Assembly (NCBI GenBank): GCA_963691775.1
Contig: OY829369.1
Location: forward strand, 4,588,001 to 4,652,000
Source of the DNA: JAZBPO01 sp963691775
GTDB taxonomy: Bacteria > Pseudomonadota > Gammaproteobacteria > Pseudomonadales > Azotimanducaceae
DNA: 64,000 bases
Reading direction: 5' to 3'
Position 1 is the first letter of the stretch. Each line of letters begins with the position of its first letter. Below, piece by piece: positions 16,566-25,612 of the stretch. A program made the position numbers and the translations under genes. Below the pieces are notes generated by a model. It did not search any database. It had not been told where the DNA came from and saw only the letters and a program-made list of their open reading frames with translations.

Positions 16566-17612
16566 GTGTACTCGCTCGTGTCACCGCTTTTGATGCGCAT
16601 GCCGCCTGAGGCTTCGCACGACCTTGCGCTCAGTGCCCTGCATTGGGCGGGACGCTTGCAGCTCGATACGCTGATACCGGCGGCGGTGACCGATCCCGTG
16701 GATGTGCTTGGAGTGCGCTTCGGTAATCGCGTGGGCCTCGCGGCAGGTCTCGACAAGAACGCGGACTGCATCGATGCCCTGGGGGCGCTGGGTTTTGGCT
16801 TTGTAGAGGTCGGCACGGTCACGCCGCGCGCGCAACCGGGGAATCCCAAACCTCGCATGTTCCGCTTGCCTGCGCGCCGAGCGCTCATCAATCGCATGGG
16901 CTTCAACAATGAAGGCGTTGCGCACCTGCGTATGCGCGTCGCGCAAAGACGCTGGTCCGGCGTCCTCGGCATCAACATCGGCAAGAACAAGACCACGCCG
17001 GCAGGGAAGGCGGTAGACGACTATGTGCAGTGCCTTGAAGCGGTGCACGCGCTGGCTGACTACGTGACGGTGAATCTCTCCTCGCCGAACACGCCCGGTC
17101 TGCGTGACCTGCAACTCGGAGAAGCGCTCGATGTACTTCTCGCAGGTCTCGCTGCAAGCCGGGCCCGCCTTGCGGACGCCGACGGCCGAAGGGTCCCCAT
17201 GCTCGTGAAGATCGCGCCCGATCTTCACGACGAGGACGTCGACGCAATGAGCACGCGTCTTGTTGAAGCAGGCATTGACGGCATCATCGCCACCAACACC
17301 ACGGTGGAACGGGGTGCGGTTGCGGGCCTCGCCCATGGGGATGAAGCGGGTGGACTCAGCGGCGATCCGGTTCATGCGCGCAGCATCGAGGTCGTGCGCC
17401 GGGTGCGGGCCGCCGTCGGGCACGGCGCAGCGGTGATCGGCGTGGGTGGCATCGACTCCGCCGAACGCGCGCTCGCCATGGTCGAGGCAGGCGCCGACCT
17501 TGTGCAGCTCTACACGGGCTTCATCTACGAAGGCCCTAAGCTCGTACACGCGTGCGCGGCCGCGCTGCGCGACCAGCGCCGTCAGTGTCTTGGACTGGAG
17601 CGATCCGGTTGA
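16566..17612 (+). CDS. pyrD: Dihydroorotate dehydrogenase (quinone), class 2
   Basis: Membrane-associated FMN enzyme that oxidises dihydroorotate to orotate with quinone, the fourth step of pyrimidine synthesis. The 348-aa length is that of class-2 enzymes. The N-terminal helix (SPLLMRMPPEASHDLALSAL) is the quinone/membrane part. FVEVGTVTPRAQPGNPKPR, the catalytic-loop region VNLSSPNTPGLRDLQ (class-2 Ser base) and IGVGGIDS for FMN phosphate are all present. The start is GTG 16566 with GGAG about 6 nt upstream. It converges on rmf, as I recall for pseudomonads. Confidence 0.97.
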   Translation: MYSLVSPLLMRMPPEASHDLALSALHWAGRLQLDTLIPAAVTDPVDVLGVRFGNRVGLAAGLDKNADCIDALGALGFGFVEVGTVTPRAQPGNPKPRMFRLPARRALINRMGFNNEGVAHLRMRVAQRRWSGVLGINIGKNKTTPAGKAVDDYVQCLEAVHALADYVTVNLSSPNTPGLRDLQLGEALDVLLAGLAASRARLADADGRRVPMLVKIAPDLHDEDVDAMSTRLVEAGIDGIIATNTTVERGAVAGLAHGDEAGGLSGDPVHARSIEVVRRVRAAVGHGAAVIGVGGIDSAERALAMVEAGADLVQLYTGFIYEGPKLVHACAAALRDQRRQCLGLERSG

Positions 17613-17656
17613 GGGCCCCCGTCATCCGTGGCGGGGCGCGCCCTGCGGTGCGAGCC

Positions 17657-17866
17657 TCAGATCGGCCGTTTGTGCATGCCGCCGATGGCCATCGAGCCGT
17701 CTGCATGGTCCTGATGGCCCTGCGTCCAGCCGTCGATCCAGCTCGTGCGGGTACCCATCTCCTGATGGGGGCACATGTCCTGGGATCGGCCGATCAGGCC
17801 CGCTTGGTAGCCGCGCTGCCATGCGCGCGTAGTTCGGTCCCGCTTCGATCGCTTCTGCAAGCTCAT
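17657..17866 (-). CDS. rmf: Ribosome modulation factor
   Basis: Small basic protein that pairs 70S ribosomes into inactive 100S dimers in stationary phase. The 69-aa product carries the RMF core: KRSKRDRTTRAWQRGYQAGL, then GRSQDMCPHQEMGTRTSWIDGW, matching the E. coli pattern (RDRLERAHQRGYQAG, GRSKEMCP, W-GGWREA). It has a C-terminal extension of about 15 residues (GSMAIGGMHKRPI). Start ATG 17866 has GGGAG about 11 nt upstream; the frame is open to 17986 but upstream residues are not RMF-like. It sits between pyrD and rlmKL. Confidence 0.93.
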   Translation of the reverse strand: MSLQKRSKRDRTTRAWQRGYQAGLIGRSQDMCPHQEMGTRTSWIDGWTQGHQDHADGSMAIGGMHKRPI

Positions 17867-18041
17867 CGTCGACTGCACTCCCGTGTAGACGCCTTTGGTG
17901 GCGGGACTTCCAGTTGTACGCCGCCTGTTCAGGCTGTCACCAATCGAATCGGCATAAGAATGGCCCTGGATCGCCCGCCAGCGCATATGCGGCGTTCTGC
18001 GCGGGCTTTGGGCCGGTTGCCGTTCGTCGGCTGAGGTCAGT

Positions 18042-20219
18042 GTGAAGGTTCAGATCATTGCGCCACACGGGCGCGGCCGAGCAGATGTCTTCGTGCGCTG
18101 TCCACGCCACTTCGAAGACCTTCTAGAGGCCGAGCTGGCGACGCTCGGGTTGGAGGACCGCCAGGCTCGAACCGGGGGCGTTCAGGTGCGGGCGGAATTC
18201 CGGGACGCGGCCCGAATCTGCCTGCACTCTCGCATCGCCTCCCGAGTGCTCTGGCCCCTTGCGGCGTTCGATGCCGCTGACGGCGACGCGCTCTATGCCG
18301 GCGCATCCGCGATCGATTGGGATCGCTATCTGCGCGCTTTGCCGCGCATCGCTGTCGGCTTCGACGGCACCGGAGGCGGTCTTAACCACACCCGGTTTGC
18401 TGCGCAACGCATCAAGGATGCGATCGTCGACGGCGTGCGAGCAGCGCGCGGCGCAAGACCGGATGTGGATGCGACCTATCCAGAGGTTCACGTGCAGGGC
18501 GTGCTCCACCGTGGCCGGGTCAGATTGCATCTGGATCTGGCCGGCCCAGCACTGCACCGGCGCGGTTGGCGCCGCGATGGGGGCGCGGCGCCGCTGAAGG
18601 AAAATCTTGCGGCGGCGCTTCTGCTGCGCGGCGGGTGGCGGCCCGGCGCGACGGACTGGCTCCTTGATCCCTTGTGCGGCTCGGGCACGCTGCTTGTCGA
18701 GGGCGCTCTGATTGCTGCAGGGGTGCCGCCCGGCTTCGGGCGCATGCATTTCGGTTTCGAAGCGTGGGCCGGAGCGCCCGAGGGATTGCGTGAAGCGATC
18801 AGCGATGAATGGATCGGGCCCGCGTGCATCCCCAAGCTCATGGGCCGCGATACCGATGGCGAGCAGGTCGAGCGCGCTCGCATGCATCTCGAAGCCGCGG
18901 GTTTCGGCACGCGCTACGAAGCGAAGATCGATCTTGCGATCGGGGACGTCGCGGCGCTTGCGCCGCCGGCCGACGTTACGGGGCTGATCGCTTCCAATCC
19001 GCCCTATGGCGTGCGGCTCGAATCGGCCGGGATGTTGCCTCAGCTCGGCCGAGCACTGCGCGAAGCCGTGCCGCTGGCGCCCCTCGCATTGTTGGTGGCG
19101 CCCCCCCGGGACGCCGGCAGCCACGCCCTCGAAGGGCTGCAGCTCGCCCTCGATCTGCCGCGACTGAAACGATTCCGCTGCCGCAATGGTGCGCTCGAGG
19201 CCGCGATGCTCGTCGGGACCGTCGAGCCGGAAGCAGACGATCAGCGAGCAGATGCGCACGCGCCGGAGCAGGCCGCGATGTTTGCCAATCGCCTGCGCAA
19301 GAATGCGAAGCGCCTGGCTCGCTTCGGCAAGCGCGCAGGCACCAATGCAATTCGGCTCTACGACCGTGATCTGCCGGAGTACGCGTTTGTCGTCGACCGT
19401 TACGACAACGCGCTGGTCGTGCAGGAATTCAGGGCCCCAGCAACCGTGGACCCGGTGCTTGCCGCGCGGCGTCGGGACGCGGCGCTGGCCGAACTGCCCG
19501 GGGCGACCGGCATTTCCGGAGCGCGGGTTTTCTTCCGGGAACGTCGTCGCCAGCAGCCGGAGTCGCAATACGAGGTGCGGAGTCGCGAAACGGAGCAGGC
19601 GCGCGTCCACGAGGGCGATGCGCGCTTCCGTGTGAACCTGAGCGACTACCTCGACACGGGCCTCTACCTGGATTCGAGAGGCGTCCGGCGGCGAATTGCC
19701 CGAGCATTCGAAGCGAGGAACGGTGGACGCTTTCTCAACCTCTACGCGTACACCTGTACCGCAACCGTTCAGGCTGCCCTTGCAGGCGCGTCGGAGAGTC
19801 TCAGCGTAGATCTGTCACGCAATTATCTGGCCTGGGGCGAAACACATTTCAGGGATAACGGCATGGACTCGGCCCATCACCGCACGGTGCGCAGCGACGT
19901 TCTGCCCTGGCTCAGGGGCGAGGGTCGAAAGGCAGGTCGTTTCGACGTCATTTTGCTGGATCCACCGACCTTCTCGAATTCCCGCGGCAACGATGAGGAC
20001 CTTGATCTTCAGCGCGACCACGGCCTCATGCTGGATGCCGCGCTTAAGCGTCTGACTGCTGACGGAGAACTGCTGTTCGTGACCCATGCACGGCGGTTCC
20101 GATTCGATTGGTCGCCACCGCCTGGCTGGGGGATCGAAGAGGTCACGCGGCAAACGCTCGATGAAGACTGTGCGCGGGGGCGACCGGCGCACCGATGCTG
20201 GAGCATTCGGTCGGCCTAG
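18042..20219 (+). CDS. rlmL: 23S rRNA m2G2445/m7G2069 methyltransferase RlmKL
   Basis: A fused bifunctional rRNA methyltransferase of 725 aa (E. coli RlmKL 702). The N-terminal THUMP region begins DVFVRCPRHFEDLLEAEL. The first SAM domain has LDPLCGSGTLLVEGAL at about 207-222 and SNPPYG near 318 (m2G2445 activity). The second SAM domain has FLNLYAYTCTATVQAALAGA near 565 and LLDPPTFSNS near 637 (m7G2069 activity). The start is GTG 18042 with GAGG about 5 nt upstream. Both catalytic motifs look intact. Confidence 0.96.
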   Translation: MKVQIIAPHGRGRADVFVRCPRHFEDLLEAELATLGLEDRQARTGGVQVRAEFRDAARICLHSRIASRVLWPLAAFDAADGDALYAGASAIDWDRYLRALPRIAVGFDGTGGGLNHTRFAAQRIKDAIVDGVRAARGARPDVDATYPEVHVQGVLHRGRVRLHLDLAGPALHRRGWRRDGGAAPLKENLAAALLLRGGWRPGATDWLLDPLCGSGTLLVEGALIAAGVPPGFGRMHFGFEAWAGAPEGLREAISDEWIGPACIPKLMGRDTDGEQVERARMHLEAAGFGTRYEAKIDLAIGDVAALAPPADVTGLIASNPPYGVRLESAGMLPQLGRALREAVPLAPLALLVAPPRDAGSHALEGLQLALDLPRLKRFRCRNGALEAAMLVGTVEPEADDQRADAHAPEQAAMFANRLRKNAKRLARFGKRAGTNAIRLYDRDLPEYAFVVDRYDNALVVQEFRAPATVDPVLAARRRDAALAELPGATGISGARVFFRERRRQQPESQYEVRSRETEQARVHEGDARFRVNLSDYLDTGLYLDSRGVRRRIARAFEARNGGRFLNLYAYTCTATVQAALAGASESLSVDLSRNYLAWGETHFRDNGMDSAHHRTVRSDVLPWLRGEGRKAGRFDVILLDPPTFSNSRGNDEDLDLQRDHGLMLDAALKRLTADGELLFVTHARRFRFDWSPPPGWGIEEVTRQTLDEDCARGRPAHRCWSIRSA

Positions 20220-20266
20220 GTCCGTCGTAGTGGCCGCTCGGCTGTGATGGACGCATCCGAACCCGC

Positions 20267-21229
20267 TTAGAACGGGATGTCCGGTCCTCGATGGAGCGCA
20301 TTCGTAACCAGCGCGCAGATCAGTTCCGGAAAAGCATGGCCGAGCGCGGCTGCGCCATCCGGGTAGAGGCTCGTCGGCGTCATGCCGGGAAGGGTGTTCA
20401 CCTCCAGCAGGACGATGCGCTCGGCGCTGACCACGAAGTCGGCCCTGGACAGATCTCGGCACCCCAGTCGTCGATGCGCGATTACGGCGATGCGCTGGAG
20501 CTCTGCCAGTGTTGCTGGGGGCAGGCGCGCTGGCACGATGTGATCGCTTTCGCCTGCGGTGTAGCGGTGCTCGTAGTCGTACCAGGTGCCGTCCGGCGTT
20601 GCGATCTCGATGACCGGGTGCGGGACGAGCGCGCCGTCCGACTGCTCCAGCACGCCCGCGGTGATCTCCATCCCGCGCACACGTTCTTCGATGAGCACCT
20701 CCGAATCGAGTTCGAGCGCTGCTTCGAGGGCCCGCTCAAGGCCTGAACGATCCTCGACAAGACTTACGCCGAGGGCCGATCCCTGCCGCGTGGGTTTCAC
20801 GACAACGTTCACGCCGAGGGCGTCGATGATGCGTGCCATGGCCTCAGGACGTGGCTCTGCGCGGGTGACGAGCACGTCGCGCGCGAGCGGCAGTTCCGCG
20901 GTACGGAACACCTGCTTGGCGAGCGCCTTGTCCATGGCGACAGCGGAGGCATGGACGTCGCTGCCTACGTAGGGCAGGCCGAGGAGCGAGAGCAGGCCCT
21001 GAACGGTGCCGTCCTCGCCGGGGGGGCCGTGCAGGGCTGGGAAGACCGCGTCGGGTCGCCATGCGGTGAGCGCTTCCGCGCAGCGAGCATCGAGTTCGAA
21101 GGTCTGCACGGCTGCGCAGCGTCCCTGCAGTGCGTGTGCGACGCCGGCAGCGGATACGCGGCTCACCTCGGCTTCGGCGGAGGGGCCACCCATGAGCACG
21201 GCGATCCGGGCGTCGGCGAGGGAGGTCAT
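20267..21229 (-). CDS. ddl: D-alanine--D-alanine ligase type ATP-grasp enzyme
   Basis: A 320-aa ATP-grasp ligase matching Ddl: MGGPSAEAEVSRVSA at about 13-27, VFPALHGPPGEDGTVQG near 61, the grasp loop VVVKPTRQGSALGVSLV near 146, IEERVRGMEITAGVL, and the metal/ligand C-terminal motif LLEVNTLPGMTPTSLYP near 277. The canonical reaction is ATP-dependent D-Ala-D-Ala synthesis for peptidoglycan. It is the last gene of an overlapping operon (ATGA with the small membrane protein) with peptidase and acetyltransferase genes, not with mur/fts genes. A specialised dipeptide-ligase role is therefore possible, though ordinary Ddl function is the default. Confidence 0.88.
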   Translation of the reverse strand: MTSLADARIAVLMGGPSAEAEVSRVSAAGVAHALQGRCAAVQTFELDARCAEALTAWRPDAVFPALHGPPGEDGTVQGLLSLLGLPYVGSDVHASAVAMDKALAKQVFRTAELPLARDVLVTRAEPRPEAMARIIDALGVNVVVKPTRQGSALGVSLVEDRSGLERALEAALELDSEVLIEERVRGMEITAGVLEQSDGALVPHPVIEIATPDGTWYDYEHRYTAGESDHIVPARLPPATLAELQRIAVIAHRRLGCRDLSRADFVVSAERIVLLEVNTLPGMTPTSLYPDGAAALGHAFPELICALVTNALHRGPDIPF

Positions 21230-21642
21230 GTGTGCGCCACATGCGCCCGGGGGCTGAAGGATGCGCCGAAGCGTCCGCCCAGGAGCGTTGCGGGCAGGAT
21301 CAGAGCGAGGACAAGGAGGTGATACCGCAGCGGCACTATCGCCCAGTGGATCGTCTCGGCGAGTGCATCGATCACGAGAATGACCACGCCCGGCACGATG
21401 GCCGCCATGAATGCGAAATCACCGCTGATCCGGGCTGCGAGCCTGCCGGCGGTGCTGGAAAGGCGAGCGCTGTAGGCCGCCATGAGGAGGGCCGGCGACG
21501 GGGAGCCGATGCGTTCCACGACCGCAAGCTCGGCGGAGGAAGGGCTCCCCAGGCCAGCGGTGCCCTTGTTCCAGGGCAATTGCGGTCCCCAAGGCAGGAC
21601 CCCGGCCGTGACCGGGGCCCCGACACGCAAGGCTTCTTTCAT
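21226..21642 (-). CDS. Hypothetical membrane protein, 138 aa
   Basis: I do not recognise this protein. The N-terminal ~60 residues are polar and Pro/Gly-rich without a clear domain. Two hydrophobic helices follow at about 82-102 (FMAAIVPGVVILVIDALA) and 108-124 (YHLLVLALILPATLLGG), and the tail is short and basic. The chain is locked into an operon by ATGA overlaps at both ends, with the S9 peptidase upstream and ddl downstream. That is the main argument that it is real. Confidence 0.65.
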   Translation of the reverse strand: MKEALRVGAPVTAGVLPWGPQLPWNKGTAGLGSPSSAELAVVERIGSPSPALLMAAYSARLSSTAGRLAARISGDFAFMAAIVPGVVILVIDALAETIHWAIVPLRYHLLVLALILPATLLGGRFGASFSPRAHVAHT

Positions 21643-23666
21643 GTGCCTTCAGGTTCCTCCGTCGATCCGTCCGAAGATAGGTCCGAGGCCTGAGGAACGG
21701 AAGTGGAGGCCTCGTGGAGATGGTGAATCTCGACAGGTTCGGGTGCCCCTGCGGGGTCGAAATCGAACACGCGACCGTAGAAATAGAGCTCCGCTTCGAG
21801 CGCGCGGCGGATGTTCGGGGCCTGCCTGAAGCCGTGCTGCTCGCCTTCGAAGGTGAGATACGCCCAGGGCACCTGCCGCTCGTCGAGGACGTCGATCATT
21901 GCTTCGGGCTGCGAGGGCGGAACGACCCGGTCTTCAAGGCCTTGCAGAAACAGCACTGGGCAATCCAGGTTTGCTGCCCGGTGTACTGGGGAGCGCGCGG
22001 CGTAGACGTCCTCGGCTTCGGGCCAGGGGCCCACGAGCGAATCGAGGTAGCGCGCCTCGAACTTGTGAGTGTCCCGGGCGAGGGCGGCAAGGTCGGCGAC
22101 CCCGTACAGGCTCGTTCCGGCCTGGAAAACGTCGTGGTCGATGAGCGCGTTGAGCACCGTCAGGCCGCCTGCGCTGCCGCCGCGAATCGCCATGCGCGCC
22201 GGGTCGACGTCGCCCCGTTCCGCGACGTAGCGCGCGCCTGCCACGCAGTCTTCGACATCGATCACGCCCCAGCCGCCCTTCAGCGCGTCGCGAAATGCGC
22301 GACCGAAGCCCGTGCTGCCGCGGTAGTTCACGTCGAGCACTGCGAACCCGCGCGAGGTCCAGAACTGGATCTTCAGATTCAGCGCCGCCGCCGTCGCTGC
22401 GGTCGGGCCGCCGTGCCCCATCACGATCAAGGGCGGCTTTTCACCCACGCCCCCTGTGCAGCTCGCGTGCGCCGGGCGATAGAGAAACGCGTGCGCAACC
22501 GGCGCGCCAGCGCCCGCATCCGCTGCCCCGGTTGGAAACGTCAGCGCCTCCGGGCGCGCAATGTCAGCGTCGGACAGCGAGAGCGTACTGGCGCGCTGAA
22601 GCACGCTCGTGACGCCACCTTCGAAGTAGACCAGTTCAGGAAAACGATCGGGCGCTGCGCCGACGAATGCAAGGGCATCACCTGAGCAGGCAGCGATTCC
22701 GTCGAAGGCGGTCCAGGGCAGCGGGACATCAACGAGCGAGCTCGTTTCGGGGTTGAGGATTGCCAGACGCTCGCCCTCGGCTGCGTGATAGACGCAGGCG
22801 ATGCGGCCGTCAGCAAGCGGTGCCCAGTTACGCATCCCGAAAACCCAGTGGGGCTGCCCGAAATCAGCGTCGGCTTCGTACAGGCAGCGATCCGTTTCTT
22901 CCTCGCGGCGATACAGATTCCACCAGCCGCTTCGGTCGCTTACGAAGACGAGATCCCCGGCAACCGTCCAGCCCGGCTGGAACACCGATTCCTTCGGGCC
23001 GCCCGCGATGTTCTTCGGCGCGCTCACGCCGCCGTCCTCGGCCAGCGGCGCGCACTGGAGCTCCGTGCCGTCCCAGGGCATGCGCGGATGGTCCCATTCC
23101 ATCCAAAGAAGCTTAGAGCCGTCTGGCGAGACCCGCGGACTTGAGTAGAAATCTCGGCCGCGGGCAAGCACCGTCCGCTCGCCGCTTTGCGCGTCTACTG
23201 CAGCGAGAACGTTTTCGGCCTCGGCCTCGGCTTCCTGTCGATCGCGCTCAGCTACGACAATCAGACGGGCGCGGGCAGGGTCGATCGCGAAGTCTGCGTA
23301 GCGCCACCCGTCGTCGGGCGTGAGTGCGGTTGGTGTCTGCGAGCCATCAAGCGTGACGGCGTAGATGCGCTGGTCTGCGAAGTTCGAGAAGTAGAGGCGA
23401 TCGCCGGCGACGGCGTAGCAGACTCCGCCATATTCATGGACGCGCGTGCGCGCGTTGAAGGGGGCAGGTACACATTCGCTGATCGTCCCATCCTGGCCGC
23501 GCCGCATGATCGTCGTCCGTCCGGCCTCCGAGGGCCTCGATTCCTGCCAGAACAGCGCATCCCCGTACCGTCTCGGATTCGAAATGCCGAGCATGCCGGC
23601 GAGCATCGCGTCCGTTCCGATGGGCGAGGTCCAGGTACCGAAGGGGGCGTTTACGGCGAGGCTCAT
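21639..23666 (-). CDS. S9-family prolyl-oligopeptidase-like serine peptidase
   Basis: A 675-aa protein with an N-terminal WD40-like beta-propeller (about residues 60-350; repeated strand motifs such as SPDGSKLLWMEWDHP, LVFVSDRSGWWNLY) and a C-terminal alpha/beta-hydrolase domain. The nucleophile elbow GGSAGG is near 495, the catalytic Asp in LEDRVVPP near 588 and His in EGEQHGF near 622. No signal peptide is seen, so it is probably cytoplasmic, cleaving short peptides or peptide derivatives. It is the third gene of the five-gene operon, starting 18 bp after the GNAT gene and overlapping the next by 4 nt. Confidence 0.93.
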   Translation of the reverse strand: MSLAVNAPFGTWTSPIGTDAMLAGMLGISNPRRYGDALFWQESRPSEAGRTTIMRRGQDGTISECVPAPFNARTRVHEYGGVCYAVAGDRLYFSNFADQRIYAVTLDGSQTPTALTPDDGWRYADFAIDPARARLIVVAERDRQEAEAEAENVLAAVDAQSGERTVLARGRDFYSSPRVSPDGSKLLWMEWDHPRMPWDGTELQCAPLAEDGGVSAPKNIAGGPKESVFQPGWTVAGDLVFVSDRSGWWNLYRREEETDRCLYEADADFGQPHWVFGMRNWAPLADGRIACVYHAAEGERLAILNPETSSLVDVPLPWTAFDGIAACSGDALAFVGAAPDRFPELVYFEGGVTSVLQRASTLSLSDADIARPEALTFPTGAADAGAGAPVAHAFLYRPAHASCTGGVGEKPPLIVMGHGGPTAATAAALNLKIQFWTSRGFAVLDVNYRGSTGFGRAFRDALKGGWGVIDVEDCVAGARYVAERGDVDPARMAIRGGSAGGLTVLNALIDHDVFQAGTSLYGVADLAALARDTHKFEARYLDSLVGPWPEAEDVYAARSPVHRAANLDCPVLFLQGLEDRVVPPSQPEAMIDVLDERQVPWAYLTFEGEQHGFRQAPNIRRALEAELYFYGRVFDFDPAGAPEPVEIHHLHEASTSVPQASDLSSDGSTEEPEGT

Positions 23667-23684
23667 GAAAGCTCCGGAGTCGAA

Positions 23685-24308
23685 TCAGGGCATGCGACGC
23701 ACAACATCCGCCGGCACACCCGGCGGGAGCAGCGTGTCGCGGTCGGCGACGAGGGCCCAGCGCTCGTGGTCGCGCCAGGCACCGTCGATGTACAGATATG
23801 CTGGCGAGAAGCCCTCGCGGCGAAAACCGAGTCGGCGCACGAGTGCGAGCGAGCGCACATTGGCGGGCTGAATATTGGCTTCGAGGCGGTGCAGGCCGAG
23901 GCGTGCGAAGGCGATCCGAATGACCTGATGGAGACCTTGGCTCATGAAGCCGCGCGCAGCCTGAACTGCGGCGCAGTAGTAGCCGAGGCTGCCCGACAGG
24001 AAAGCGCCGTGAACGATGTTGTTGATGTTGATGACGCCCGCGATCGCATGATCGTCGCAGCGGCAGACGAGAAAACCCTCGTGGTCCTGTCGCGCCATGC
24101 GCTGAAGATAGGCGCCGAAGCCGTGGTCGGAGATCGGCGGCTGGATCCAGGGATGATGCAGCTGCCGCGAGCGCTGCATGGTCCGGATGAATTCCGCCGC
24201 ATCCGCCCGGTGGGGCGTGCGCAGATAGACGTTCGCATCGCCCAGCCCGCCCGGCGGGCTGATACGGCGCGCGCGTGGATCGTCCTGTTCAAGATCGCTG
24301 GCGCTCAC
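23685..24308 (-). CDS. RimJ/RimL-type GNAT N-acetyltransferase
   Basis: A 207-aa acetyl-CoA-dependent N-acetyltransferase. The fold is seen as VYLRTPHRADAAEFIRTM (beta1-alpha1), GVININNIVHGAFLSGSLGYY (beta4), GLHQVIRIAFARLGLHRLEANI and NVRSLALVRRLGFRREGFSP, the last typical of RimJ-like enzymes acting on protein or peptide N-termini. Start GTG 24308 gives a GTGA overlap with the upstream peptidase gene, in keeping with the other junctions; an upstream codon at 24338 is open but adds only Arg-rich residues. The substrate is unknown. Confidence 0.88.
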   Translation of the reverse strand: MSASDLEQDDPRARRISPPGGLGDANVYLRTPHRADAAEFIRTMQRSRQLHHPWIQPPISDHGFGAYLQRMARQDHEGFLVCRCDDHAIAGVININNIVHGAFLSGSLGYYCAAVQAARGFMSQGLHQVIRIAFARLGLHRLEANIQPANVRSLALVRRLGFRREGFSPAYLYIDGAWRDHERWALVADRDTLLPPGVPADVVRRMP

Positions 24309-25315
24309 GCGGCTTCGTCGGTTACGGCGGCGGGCCAAAGAACGTAGGCAACGCCACGATCCGAGAGCCAGGCACGCAGGAAAGAGGCGCGATCGTAGCG
24401 ATGTGGCACGGCGGCGTCATCAGGCGCAGCCGGATCATTGACGAGCACGTCGCGGGCGCCCAGGCCCCGGAGCACGACCAGGTGCCCGCTCGTGCGCGGC
24501 AGGGGCGCGCCCGGGAGAGCGCCGGCTTCAAAACGGATCGACGTCACGATCGGGTAGCCGAGTTCGAGCAGGCGTGCGGCCTCGCTCACGTCGTCGAAGA
24601 TGCGGACACATCCGCTGAAGCCTGCGCTTCGAGCACGTGCGAGGTTGAGCGGCCAGAGACCGAAGAGCCTGCTGTGGTGCGGGTGTTCGCTTGCGCGCGC
24701 GAAGGTTTCGGGATCGGGATGGACATCTGCGCGCGCCATGACCATGCATACAGAAATGGGAGAGCAGATGTGGCGCGCGATCTCCGCGCTGTGAGTCATC
24801 TGAGATCGCCCTGGCACGTCCAGATCCGGTGCGCGCGCGTCTGTGTCCACTGGGTCGATGCGGCGCGTCCGGACGCTGACGAGGAGCACTGCATCTTCAG
24901 GCACGGGGCCGGTGCCCGCGACTTCGAGCACGCAGTCCGCTATGGGTTCCACAACCTCCATGCAGTCGAGTCCGCCGATCGCGCGACCGGCTCGCGCGCC
25001 TACGGTGTCCAGGCGCGCGGGGGGGCCATCGAGCACGAGATCGGGCCGCAGCGCGATGGGCGCAAGGTCGATGGCGGCGCCGGTCCAGCGAAATCGAAGG
25101 TCATAGCGCTCCGGTATGTGGGTGCCGAGCACGAGCGACGGGACGACGAGGTCACTGCGCTGCAGGCGCGGCAACCGGACTTCCGCCCGCCAGCCAGAAC
25201 CATCCTGACGGAGTGCGAGCGGTTCCCGCGCCGCACGCGCTGCGATCTCCGAGGGCAGCGTGGCTGCGGCCGCAGGCGCGTCGAAACGCAGAAGTCTCGT
25301 CAGAGGCTCGATCAT
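24305..25315 (-). CDS. C39-like cysteine peptidase
   Basis: A 336-aa protein of the 'peptidase C39 family' (Peptidase_C39_2-like). The first ~170 residues form a beta-rich domain with no recognisable motif. The papain-like part follows: PGRSQMTHSAEIARHICSPI with the CSPxS-type catalytic Cys at about 186, the catalytic His in RTSGHLVVLRG near 286, and Asp in VLVNDPAA near 298, so the triad is complete. No signal peptide is present. The start was set at ATG 25315; a longer frame to 25465 runs through the divergent promoter region. It heads the five-gene operon and is coupled (GTGA) to the GNAT gene. Confidence 0.8.
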   Translation of the reverse strand: MIEPLTRLLRFDAPAAAATLPSEIAARAAREPLALRQDGSGWRAEVRLPRLQRSDLVVPSLVLGTHIPERYDLRFRWTGAAIDLAPIALRPDLVLDGPPARLDTVGARAGRAIGGLDCMEVVEPIADCVLEVAGTGPVPEDAVLLVSVRTRRIDPVDTDARAPDLDVPGRSQMTHSAEIARHICSPISVCMVMARADVHPDPETFARASEHPHHSRLFGLWPLNLARARSAGFSGCVRIFDDVSEAARLLELGYPIVTSIRFEAGALPGAPLPRTSGHLVVLRGLGARDVLVNDPAAPDDAAVPHRYDRASFLRAWLSDRGVAYVLWPAAVTDEAA

Positions 25316-25358
25316 CGCGGCATCATACGGCCGCCCGCCGTTTCGGTCGCCGCGATTC

Positions 25359-25610
25359 ATGACAGCCATCTTCGAACTCCTAGGCACAAGCGCCTGCACC
25401 CTGTGCACCGAAGCAGAAGCGCTCGTGCGCCCGATCGTCGAGGCCTTTGGCTGGTCGCTGGTCATCCTGGACGTCGCTGAGGACGAAGACTTGTACGAGC
25501 ACTTCGGTATGCGGATCCCCGTCCTGCGGCGATCCGATGTCGCCGAGGCGCTGTGTTGGCCTTTCTGCGCCCGGGACGTGGAAGCGCTCGCGATGGTCCC
25601 GCACGGCTGA
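25359..25610 (+). CDS. Glutaredoxin-like (DUF836) protein
   Basis: An 83-aa thioredoxin-fold protein of the DUF836/glutaredoxin-like group. ELLGTSACTLCTEAEALV gives the CxxC redox motif at about residues 10-13, and the cis-Pro motif RIPVLRR is near 53. It probably reduces or senses thiols in the cytoplasm. The start at ATG 25359 fits the family; an upstream frame to 25260 lies in the intergenic space and in the neighbouring gene. It diverges from the C39 peptidase (43 bp) and converges on tatD with 2 bp between stops. Confidence 0.85.
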   Translation: MTAIFELLGTSACTLCTEAEALVRPIVEAFGWSLVILDVAEDEDLYEHFGMRIPVLRRSDVAEALCWPFCARDVEALAMVPHG

Positions 25611-25612
25611 GC

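Noticed and set aside
18123..19610. 495-codon antisense frame inside rlmKL
   Set aside because: RlmKL motifs are unambiguous on the plus strand, and the antisense product has no domain and no ribosome site.
20267..21229. RimK-type glutamate ligase in place of Ddl
   Set aside because: The N-terminal GGPSAEAEVS, the HGPPGEDGTVQG loop and LLEVNTLPGMTPTS are Ddl signatures, not RimK.
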